Below are positions 56,297-64,000 of a DNA stretch of 64,000 bases, piece by piece; the stretch's first letter is position 1; every line of letters starts with the position of its first letter. The stretch is from Ctenosaura bakeri (lineage: Eukaryota > Chordata > Lepidosauria > Squamata > Iguanidae), in the NCBI GenBank assembly GCA_948474755.1, contig CAOLHI010001038.1, forward strand, positions 682,001 to 746,000, in the 5' to 3' direction. A model generated the notes under the pieces. It saw only the letters and a list, made by a program, of their open reading frames with translations, was not told where the DNA came from and searched no databases. A program made the translations under genes and the position numbers.

Positions 56297-56984
56297 ATGC
56301 ATTTGGTTGCTGTCCACGTTGCATTGCTGAGTGTCAGTTTGAAATCCCAAATGGCATTCTTGTTAGAAGCAAAAAAGGGAGAAGTCAGTCACAGAAATAA
56401 TTTTTAGAAGGTTAAGAAGATAGGAGAGGCCTGTGTGAGGCACTGCTGATAAGAGACAAGGAGGAAAAAGATACAGGAAGGCAGGAGAGGGCAAAGTCCT
56501 ACCTTTTGTTTTGTTTTTTAGGGTCTTAAAACAGGAGAGAGTTCTCTGAGGCTCGACTCTTAAGATTCCTGAAGTAACAGACCCCCCAAAAAACATATTT
56601 CCTATGTCACTTAGGGGGTGTTCGGAAGCATTGGAGAACAATATTTATTTTCTTATTTAGAGGTGGGTATAGTAGGAGGTGCAGCCCTCCAGCATTTTCT
56701 GAGATGCTAACATCCTGACATGCAAGAGGAAAAGTCAAGTACAATCACGTATTTCTAATGTTGACTGGATTGTCTTTCTAGGCTGGACCACAGCAGTGCC
56801 TTGGGAGAAGGTTTGGAAACAAGAACTGCTCCAGAATGGGGCTACTAACTCGCTGGAGAGAATTTGTCCTTCCATTAGCTGGACAGCCGTGTTGTTTGTT
56901 AGTAAGATTCTGGCCCTAAAGCTGGACTAGATGTTCCCAACTGGAGCAGATCCCTTGAATCCGTTATTGGGTGATCACAGGTGC
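56297..56984. other. Non-coding, nothing recognised
   Basis: No exon or repeat is supported. Confidence 0.4.
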
Positions 56985-57125
56985 ATCTGTGGGAACACGG
57001 GAGAGGCAGGGCCTTTGCAGGGGCCGCTCCCAGGTCCAGGACGCCCTTCTTGGGGAGGTCAGTCTGGCACCCACCCTCCTTGCTTTCTTCTGTAGTCAAG
57101 GAAAGACATTTTTATTCCAACGGGC
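56985..57125 (+). mobile_element. L2 LINE, C-terminal coding fragment
   Basis: The plus frame includes GRAFAGAAPRSRTPFLGRSV, comparable to L2 R-A-F-S-V-A-A-P-R-L-W-N, with GGGGCCGCTCCCAGGTCCAG and CTTCTTGGGGAGGTCAGTC. Short and diverged, with no tail. Confidence 0.65.
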
Positions 57126-57190
57126 ACTCGGTATGTGACTGTGGCCTGTCTGATGAAAAACGTTGGGCACTGTGTTAACGGTGAAGAAGA

Positions 57191-57374
57191 CAAATCTATC
57201 ACAGGATTTTCTTAACAGGGTTTCTTCAGAGGGGGTATATCTTTGACTTCCTCTGAGGCTGGGAGACTGTGACTTGCCCAAGATCCCCAACCGATTTCCA
57301 TGGCTGGTGGTATTTGAACCCAGGACTCCTGGAGTCTACATCGAACACCCCAACTGCTGTGCCGTGCTGGCTCC
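57191..57374 (-). mobile_element. tRNA-derived SINE (first of a minus-strand dimer)
   Basis: Reversed copy: ATCACAGGATTTTCTTAAC, TTCCTCTGAGGCTGGGAG, TATTTGAACCCAGGACTCC (box B), GTGCCGTGCTGGCTCC (head). Confidence 0.85.
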
Positions 57375-57553
57375 TATTTTCTTGGCAAGCTTCCTTCAGA
57401 GGAGATTTGCCGTGGCCTCCCTCTGAGGCTGAGAGTGTGTGACTTGTCCCTGGGTCACTCGGTGAGTTTTTTTAAGGCTAAGTAGGGATCCAAACCCTGG
57501 TCTCCATGGGTCTGAGTTCAAACACTCAAACCAGTACACCACTTTGGCTCTTT
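57375..57553 (-). mobile_element. tRNA-derived SINE (second of a minus-strand dimer)
   Basis: Reversed copy that starts directly after the previous head: TTTTCTTGGCAAGCTTCC, CCCTCTGAGGCTGAGAG, GGATCCAAACCCTGGTCTCC, CACCACTTTGGCTC. Same orientation as its neighbour. Confidence 0.85.
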
Positions 57554-57632
57554 AAAGATATAATAGGTTGCAGATACAAGGACCTGCAGAAGGAAGATTA
57601 ATTTAACAGGTAGAAGGGGCTTCTTGCTGCTG

Positions 57633-57762
57633 GTTAGGAAAACAGGCGACTTGCCATATAACTGAGTCAAACCACTGGCCCATCCAGCCTAATATTGTCC
57701 GCTCTGTCTGGCAGCTGTGGCTCTCTAAGGTTTCAGGCAGGATTCCCTCCCCGCCACATAGA
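57633..57762 (-). mobile_element. tRNA-headed SINE (third family), 3' part
   Basis: GCCATATAACTGAGTCAAAC, CACTGGCCCATCCAGCCTAA, TGGCAGCTGTGGCTCTCTAA and TTTCAGGCAGGATTCCCTC match the reversed 3' half of the family seen at 47373-47507. The tRNA head is replaced by the adjoining 5S-like piece. Confidence 0.65.
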
Positions 57763-57890
57763 GGTTCTTAGTATTCCGTGGCAGTTTCCCATCCAAGTAC
57801 TAACCAGATAGGTCCCTGCTGAGCTTCTGAAATCAGATGCGTTTGGCCGTGTTCAGCGTGAATGGTGTTCTGGTGTGCCACAGGCTATAC
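57763..57890 (-). repeat. 5S rRNA-derived segment
   Basis: Reverse-complement 5S rRNA signature: TAGTATTCCGTGGCAG, TCCCATCCAAGTACTAACC, CCCTGCTGAGCTTCTGAAAT, CAGATGCGTTTGGCCGTG, TTCAGCGTGAATGGT. It reaches nearly to the 5S 5' end, the longest of the three 5S-like pieces here. Too diverged to be a functional gene. Confidence 0.82.
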
Positions 57891-58256
57891 AAGGTGTTTG
57901 GTACCCTGGACTCGTTGAGCTGAAAGTGGATGATTTTGGTCCGTAATGCGACTCTTGGCTCAGTTTCCCCCTCTCCTCTTTGGCCAGCGGTGTGCATTAG
58001 GTTGTCATCTTCTCTCATTTCCTCTGTTGCTGCTAGACAAACAACTGTTATGCAGCGCTTCTGTGCCAGTTGTTGAAATTTTCTCTTGTTTTGTCTTTGA
58101 TGTTTTTTCCCTTTAAAAAAAAGCCTTTAAAAGCACAAGCAAATTAGTAGGCAGCAGCTTGTAATGTATTTTAATAGAGTGTTTGTCTGCAGCGAGGAGT
58201 GACTCCCCCCTCGCACCGGTCCTTTTGAGGCTGAAGCTGGAATAGAAATCCTGCAG

Positions 58257-58258
<2 letters not shown>
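57891..58258. other. Non-coding, nothing recognised
   Basis: No exon or repeat is supported. Confidence 0.4.

Positions 58259-58295
<37 letters not shown>
58259..58295. repeat. (TC)n microsatellite
   Basis: Uninterrupted dinucleotide TC repeat of about 18 units. It produces artefactual E-R-E-R proteins on the minus strand (58113-58495). Confidence 0.97.
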
Positions 58296-58297
<2 letters not shown>

Positions 58298-58919
58298 CAC
58301 ACACGCGGAGGAGCACAAACATCTGCAGTGATGCTTCTGGTGCCTGCTTTCAGAAGGCACATGCACTGGTTTGCCCAAATAAAATAAAGGTGACAACTCC
58401 TCATTAGCCAGTTTGGTCACATGTGTGCGTTCCATTGGGGAGCGGTGTTTGATCAGGAGAAAGCCCAAGGTAAGGCAGGAAGAAATACGTGGCAAAGCTC
58501 GGTGTGCAAGAGAGAGCTCACTCCCTGGAACCTAATCTACACCGTCTTTTACCCTTATCTACTGAAACGTGGTAAATTTAAGTGGAAACATCTGCTCCCC
58601 ATATACTTTGCACCGTCTCTTGCTGGAAGGAGCACAGAAGTGGATGGATGCCACTGTCCCCTCCACCAAAAGTAATAATTGCCCTCCCAGGGCTGTGTTT
58701 GGTTTGGCTCCCCTCTCCCTCCTCCCCAAGTGCTGCATTACGGCCATGTCTGCTTTCAGAGGGATTAGAAATATGCATTGCAGAGATGACGTGTAAATAG
58801 CACGGGAGGGTTACAAGTGTCCCCAGCCCAGGGAGGTGGAAGTGTTGGAGGAGCCAGGTGTATCCGGTGGCGGTGGTTTTTGCTCCGGGGGCGGTGGTGA
58901 TGGAGGAATCCAGCTTTGT
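58296..58919. other. Non-coding, nothing recognised
   Basis: Overlapping ORFs of 62-84 codons on both strands (58421-58800) have no domain. A GGTGGCGGTGG-rich patch lies near 58866. Confidence 0.4.
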
Positions 58920-59140
58920 TGATTGACACAGAAGGTTGTTTTGTATATTTCATTGTTTGATTAAAATGCCTGCATAAATAATTAGGCACTTCTGGCTTAT
59001 TACTCTCTCTTTCTCTCTCTCTGCATCCAATTTGCATTTTCATGCAGGCTAAAAATGAATTGACAAATACATTTATTTCATTTTTTGAGAGGAAAAATGA
59101 AAAGGAAGTGTATAATTGCCACCCAGAAAACATGTGTTGT
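58920..59140. promoter_or_regulatory. Candidate conserved non-coding element
   Basis: AT-rich and repeat-free apart from a short CT run: GTTTGATTAAAATGCC, CATAAATAATTAGGCAC, CATCCAATTTGCATTTTCAT (octamer-like ATTTGCAT), AAATGAATTGACAAATAC. Composition only. Confidence 0.3.
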
Positions 59141-59378
59141 TTGCATTCGTTCTCTTGTTCCTCCCTGATGGCTGGGTTTTGGTAACCTTCTCTCCCTGTT
59201 TTAACTCCGTGTTGGGCTAGGCTAAACTTCAGCAGCAGGAACTAGCTAGCTAAAAGTCCCCCCCCCAGTAGTGACTCTATGATGAGTTAGAGCCTGAATG
59301 AGGGGTCTTGTAGTGGAGAGCTTCATGAAAACACAGTTCCAGTATGCGTCTTGATTGTGAAAAGCACAAAAAGTCTAG
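59141..59378. other. Non-coding, nothing recognised
   Basis: No feature is supported. Confidence 0.35.
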
Positions 59379-59462
59379 GGCCTTTTCCACACTACACTCT
59401 TATAGCGCAATGATTCCACTTTCAACATCCTATGGAATCCTGAGGTTTGCAGTTTTGGGAGT
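59379..59462. mobile_element. Hairpin MITE, left arm only
   Basis: GGCCTTTTCCACACTACACTC to GTTTGCAGTTTTGGGAG, ending at the centre position of other copies. No right arm follows. Confidence 0.87.
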
Positions 59463-59552
59463 GTCACTGACTAAAATGTTGTTTGAGTGAAGAACACAGT
59501 TTTTTTACAAAGAAAATAAAGACCAAGATCCTATGTGTCTGTTGGCAAATGT

Positions 59553-59721
59553 GGCCATTTCCGCTTATGGTGCTATTATTCCACTTTCAACATCCTGTGG
59601 AATTCTGGGGTTCGTAGTTTCCTGAGGCCAAAGATACCCCTCCCTAAACTGCAAACCCCAGGATTCCATAGGACATTGAAAATGGAATAAAGCACTATAA
59701 CATTGCATTGTGGATGTGGCC
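59553..59721. mobile_element. Hairpin MITE with 3-bp TSD TGT
   Basis: TGT flanks both sides (59550-59552, 59722-59724). The left terminus is shortened (GGCCATTTCCGCTTATGG); the right arm runs ACTGCAAACCCCAGG to GGATGTGGCC. The centre is diverged (TTTCCTGAGGCCAAAGATAC). Confidence 0.9.
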
Positions 59722-59724
59722 TGT

Positions 59725-60318
59725 GTTTCCCTTCTCGGTGCCCTGCGCTCTTGGCCCTGGGCGTGGGCGAAGGCGGTTCTTTCTTTGCCAGGTGTGTAAA
59801 GCCGGGCAGTCAGCTCCGTGTCCTACCTTTACCACCATCTCTGGCCACTGACAGCAGGGATGTCGTGTGGGTGGCAGGCTTGGAGAAAAGTCTCTGAACA
59901 TTAACTTCACACGGTTCAGATTCTTGTCTGTGCCTGGAAGTCTGGGCGCCGGCATTCAGGCTCTAAATAAGGCAGCAAGGTGGTCGTTGCGATGCAGTTT
60001 GTCCACCGGTCTGAGATGGTATGCTCTGAAAGATCTGACCTTCCCTCTCGAATCAGATTCGTAGGTTTCACACATGTTGCCTGAACCAGGATGCTGCCAT
60101 CGAGTGGTGGTCCCCTTGCTGTCGGCACTATAATCCGTCATATAATATGCTGCATAGACCAGTGTTGTTATGTTCCACGAGTCTCTCTCTGGCCTTGCTT
60201 GTTGCTGGCAGAGATGAGGAAGGGAGGTGCATGAAATTTACAATAAGAACATTCCTTTGGTCTCTCTTTAGCAGCAAACCAATTAGTGTGCATGCTTGCT
60301 CTGGAAATGAGAGTTACA
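59725..60318. other. Non-coding, nothing recognised
   Basis: Short overlapping ORFs without domains; no repeat was identified. Confidence 0.4.
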
Positions 60319-60432
60319 AATTGATTTAAATCAATTATTTAGATTATTTAAATAAGCCCCCCCTTTTTTTCCCCTTTGTTGATTTAAATCAGGTTTTGGG
60401 CCACTGATTTAAATTGTCATGATTTAAAACAA
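60319..60432. repeat. Cluster of GATTTAAATC palindromes
   Basis: TTGATTTAAATCAA (60321-60334), TTGATTTAAATCAGG (near 60379), CTGATTTAAATTG (near 60404) and ATGATTTAAAAC (near 60419) lie within 115 bp. This resembles an old DNA-transposon or satellite-like motif repeated in other vertebrates; ends are undefined. Confidence 0.55.
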
Positions 60433-61000
60433 TACAGCCTAAGGCTTCCACAGTGAATTTAAATGGTCCATAAATTGGTTTAGAAAGCGTAGTGCTTTTC
60501 AGCCAGATGAGCAGTTGGTCCTTGTTTAACGTGGAGTGCTTAGAATTTAAAGACCATGTATTACTTCAGGAGACCACAGACCAGTAAGGGATAGCAGTAT
60601 CCTTTTTTACAGACATAAAACATCAAAAAGAAAAAAAAATAAATTAATGCAGCAACCTCAGTGAGAGGCTTTCTTTCTTTTCTCCTTCCCCCCACTTTTC
60701 TTTTAACCCAGGAGGGCTGAATTTAAATTTGAACTCAGTGATGCATTCTACTATATGAACAGATCTCTCGTATACAATATATCTCTTCTTCAGCTATTCA
60801 CCCATAAAACAGGAGTGCAGACTTCAGCTCCTGAAACTATTGAGAAAATGAAATGTATCTAAGAACTGGGAAGCATTTTCTGAGCTATAAAGAAGGTTGT
60901 TCATCTTTTGGGGGCGATCTTTGTACCAGGAAATAGACTAAAATGCCTGGTATAAACAGAATTTAGGAGGCAGAATTTAGAACTGGGCACAGTTAGGCAG
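60433..61000. other. Non-coding AT-rich sequence
   Basis: No exon or repeat is supported. Confidence 0.4.
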
Positions 61001-61214
61001 CCAGCCAGCGTGGAATAGTGGTTTGAGTGTCAAAATGTTAGACTTGGATTCTGAGAGATCCGGATCCCCATTTAGCCATGGAAAACCATTGGGTGACCCT
61101 GGGCAAGTCACACTCTCTCAGCCTGAGAAGAAGGCTATAGTAAACTTCCTCCTGTGACTACAGCTTGCCAAGAAATCCCTAGGGCAGGGTTGCCATAAGT
61201 TGGAATTGACACCA
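61001..61214 (+). mobile_element. tRNA-derived SINE, nearly full length
   Basis: GCCAGCGTGGAATAGTGG head, GGATCCCCATTTAGCCATGG, CTGGGCAAGTCACACTCTC, TCCTCCTGTGACTACAGC, GCCAAGAAATCCCTAGGG and TTGCCATAAGTTGGAATTGAC. It keeps the internal block lost in several other copies; the ACA tail is gone. Confidence 0.85.
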
Positions 61215-62487
61215 TGGAGAACCTCAGCTTTGTGGATGAATCAGTTCTGACGGGACTCTTGCCAGGAGCTACAGTTGGGAACCCAGATTTCTTCGCACGA
61301 TTCTCCTGCATGGGCTACAGGTGGGAGCATCGTCCACCCACCCAGGCTGGCTATTGCTTCTCCCCAGCAAGAGGAGGACCATAAAAGGCTTCCTGTCCAA
61401 CCTGAATCTTTGCCTGGTCAGCTGGGGCTTCCTCTGGCAAATGGCTGACACCTTTCTTGGCTTGACTGTCTTGTCTTTGGCCCCTGAAATGATTCCTTGT
61501 CTTCTGCTGCCATTATGATGAGTGACAATGAAGTGAGGAGAGTGGGTTGAGAAGACCTAGCAGGATTTTGGGTGGCCAGGGAATACAGCTTGGAAGGGGT
61601 GCCTTTTTTGGACTGCGGCTCCCAGAATTCTTAACCCACATGGCCAGTCGTGTGGAATGTTAATAAAATGCATTGCGTATGTATTTCTATGTATGTGTGT
61701 CTGTATGGGTGTCACGGGCTGGATAAGTCTGGCAGATGTTACGTGAAAAGATGAGAGAATCGGATTGAAGGCTACAATTTTCCAACTTTAGCATTGTGTC
61801 CATAGCATTGTGTTCTGCCCGAAGAATGCTGCACTGCTGAAGCTAAGCCTTGCCCTCTATTTGTCTCCTTTCTGATAACCTTAAAAACAAAGTGAGTCTT
61901 TAAACTTTGATGGGAAAATGGGAACGTCACACAGACTCTTGTCTTTTTGCTTGGAAGCAATTTTGCTCAAGTGGCTAATTGCCAGTTTAGGTTAATCCGG
62001 TGTGTCCCATGTTTGTCTCTCTCATCTTCCTGACCTCTTATATCATGGACTCATCACCCATAATGGCACCACCTCCACAAATTCTGTCTTCTCTTGATGT
62101 TATTTGCAGATCTCCAACATGGTTCCCAGAAGTGACCGAGGCCAGCAGGAGAGAAAGTGAGGCCTCTTCTAAGGAAGCGTACGGGCATTCCTTTTTGAGA
62201 CATGGTTGCACGGTAAGCTTAGAAGGACTTTGCATGCATTTCACATTTGCTTGGCATCCTGCCATTCATTCACCTTTGTTCTATTTTGGAAGGCCAGAAA
62301 GGACCCTGTAAAGAACAGATGCTGAGAGTGACACATGGCGTATCCTACATTTCAAGTTGTTGGAACTCCACCCCTTCTTTGTTACTGGTTCCAAAGGTTT
62401 TTTATCTCATCTCCCCAAAGTCTTGAGATGGCAGATAAGAAATAGGAGCACAGTAAACATCCTAACACAAACCAGGATCAACAATTA
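61215..62487. other. Non-coding; one hAT-MITE-like scrap
   Basis: TTTTTTGGACTGCGGCTCCC and AGAATTCTTAACCCACATGG at 61604-61644 resemble the hAT-like MITE core. The 103-codon ORF 62000-62311 has no recognised domain. Confidence 0.35.
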
Positions 62488-62610
62488 ATTAGTGACTTCC
62501 AGTATAGCATAGTGGTTAAAGTGTGCGTTTGGGGGAGAGTCCCAAGCTCCCATCTCCATTTACCTGTGAAGCTGTGGATAAAGTTGCCTTGCTCTCTTCC
62601 CTGGAGAATG
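62488..62610 (+). repeat. Possible SINE head fragment
   Basis: TTCCAGTATAGCATAGTGG and TTAAAGTGTG resemble the tRNA-like box-A end of a SINE; box B and body are unclear. Confidence 0.35.
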
Positions 62611-62790
62611 TTCATTCTAAGCTCTCTGCGGTCCCATAGACGTCCCTTCTTTTTTTCTTTTTTTTCTTTTTGCAACTGAAGACCATCAAACACTTTGAAA
62701 TATTTCAGATGGCCGTGCATGGTACAGTCTATGGAACCTGGGTACCATGGACACCTGGCTTGGTACCCAAAAGTACCTTCCAGCCTAAAC

Positions 62791-62919
62791 CAGTGATTCC
62801 CAAACGTTGGCCCTCCAGATGTTTTGGACTTCAGAATTCTTGACTGTTGGCTAAGCTGGCTGGGGCTTCTGGGAACCAGAGTCCAAAATGTCTGGAGGAC
62901 CAAAGTTTGGGATTCGCTG
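62791..62919. mobile_element. hAT-like MITE with 8-bp TSD
   Basis: Ends CAGTGATTCCCAAACGTTGG and CCAAAGTTTGGGATTCGCTG form terminal inverted repeats. The core has CCTCCAGATGTTTTGGACTT facing AGTCCAAAATGTCTGGAGG. Flanking 8-mers GCCTAAAC (62783-62790) and TCCTAAAC (62920-62927) match at 7 of 8 positions. CAGTG-type ends with an 8-bp duplication are hAT hallmarks. No transposase, so non-autonomous. Confidence 0.85.
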
Positions 62920-62927
62920 TCCTAAAC

Positions 62928-63062
62928 GTAGTCCCTCAGCTCAACCTACCTCATTGGGCTGTTGGAAGGACAAAAAGAGGGTAGGAAAAGAGAACTCTGT
63001 ATGCTGCCTTGAACTCCGTGGAGAAAAGGAGAATATTAAAAACATAATAAATAAACAATATC
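62928..63062 (+). repeat. SINE/LINE 3' end
   Basis: CCCTCAGCTCAACCTACCTC, GGGCTGTTGGAAGGAC, TGTATGCTGCCTTGAACTCC and the tail AAACATAATAAATAAAC match a reptile retroposon 3' end (cctcagcctaacctacctc...gccgccttgagctcc...ataaataaa). Confidence 0.6.
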
Positions 63063-64000
63063 CAATTCTTGACCCCCTCAGGCAGTTCTGTGTATTAATG
63101 AAGAGAGGATGCATTTTAAGCAGGCCGGAATATCTGTGTGTTGTGTTCGGTGGTGCTCAGCGGGACTCTGTAGCAGTGAAGAGATAATTTGGTTAAGAAG
63201 GATGCATGTTGAATTCACTTCTTGTAATTTCATACAGTTCTTTTCTGATCTTCGGCTGTACATTCATCTCTGCTGTGCCAAGCTTTTGCTTTGTCGCTCC
63301 TCTGCTGTTACAATGTGAAGTGGTCCTCCGTGTCTCTAATGAAAAGGGGAAAGAAAAAAAATCTTTGTGTTGCATCTCTGTGTTCTGACCTTGGCGTGCC
63401 TGGAAGCCATGTGCTGAAAGGGGGAGAGCAGGGAATAATTGCACTGTTTGCGCTGTATCTCTTGGGCATTGATACCTGCCGTTCTTGTGCCTTGATAATT
63501 AAATCCGAGAATCACACTCGCTTCAAGAGAAATCACAGTCATTTCACTCTGTTCCCGTAAGCAGCATTTTATTATTCTTTTGGGTTTTTCTCCCCTCTTT
63601 AAAATCATATGTTTAGAAAAGAACTCCACTTGATCTCTGGGTAAACTAAATTTGCATTACATACTGTGAGGGGATTTGTGGGCGCACAGGTGGTGTCTGT
63701 GGCACATTGACAGTTACGCTGACATTGGGGCAAACTGTGCTTTGGATGTGAAGGCCTGCAGTTGGAGTTTTGCAAGACCCCACCCATGTTTCACTCCAGA
63801 GCTTGCTTGGACATAGTTGACTGACCTGTTTTCCCTCTACCACTTTCTGCTCTCCATCCTGTCTTCCTGAAGTGGCTTTTCAAGCAAGCGTGGGCTTTGG
63901 CCCATATCTAATGTCTTGACCCATGAAAACATGCTAAAAGCAGTGGTGGCTGGTGGCTTCCATGTCGCGGTTTGTGTAAAGCTCCCTGGGATCCAGCCAG
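63063..64000. other. Non-coding to the window end
   Basis: Overlapping ORFs of 60-99 codons on both strands (62888-63843) have no recognised domain. No repeat is supported. Confidence 0.4.

Noticed and set aside
58113..58495. Minus ORFs rich in E-R repeats
   Set aside because: They translate the (TC)n microsatellite.
1..64000. CRISPR array or bacterial operon
   Set aside because: The repeated palindromes are long, dispersed and flanked by TSDs, not short direct repeats with spacers; all content is vertebrate-type.

Overview
This window is non-coding vertebrate nuclear DNA, and its repeats point to a squamate reptile, probably an iguanian lizard. The signs are CR1 LINEs ending in the ATTCTATG-type 3' repeat, L2 and RTE/Bov-B-like LINE pieces, a large family of tRNA-derived SINEs with a Bov-B-type ACAACAACA tail, SINEs carrying reversed 5S rRNA sequence, and many palindromic DNA-transposon derivatives. 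I found no host exon, tRNA gene, functional rRNA gene, operon or CRISPR array. The only open frames longer than about 100 codons with recognisable homology are pieces of LINE reverse transcriptase. The window therefore looks intergenic or intronic.

The most distinctive content is one family of hairpin MITEs. There are 19 copies or fragments, about one per 3.4 kb. A typical copy is 150-235 bp and almost perfectly palindromic, starting GGCCATTTCYGCACTAG. Eight copies have identical 3-bp flanking duplications (TAT, CTG, TTA, AAA, CAG, TAA, AGA, TGT), which defines the ends and indicates transposition. Variants that differ between copies are usually shared by both arms of one copy, which suggests the arms are copied from each other.

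Layout. 0-10 kb: cut-off MITE, CR1 (minus), an 873-bp solo LTR (minus) with TATA box, poly(A) signal and TSD, a SINE, paired MITEs and an L1-like tail. 10-24 kb: SINEs, CR1 (minus) and a CR1 tail (plus), a Bov-B-like fragment, a 5S-derived element, MITEs and a SINE dimer. 24-36 kb: long-loop MITE, the best preserved CR1 (210 open codons), L2 3' end with (TGAA)n, a 5S composite, L2 (minus). 36-50 kb: SINEs, Bov-B-like pieces, MITEs, a distant relative of the MITE family, a tRNA-headed SINE and a MIR-like SINE. 50-64 kb: a CR1 nested inside an L2, more MITEs, a 700-bp minus-strand SINE cluster with a third 5S piece, a (TC)n tract and a hAT-like MITE with an 8-bp TSD.

Between the repeats are AT-rich single-copy stretches with many TAAT/ATTA cores. 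Four or five of these (about 34.2, 38.0, 46.3, 54.2 and 58.9 kb) look like candidate conserved regulatory elements, but only alignment to other genomes could show that. Superfamily names rest on remembered consensus features and visible termini; no database search was possible.
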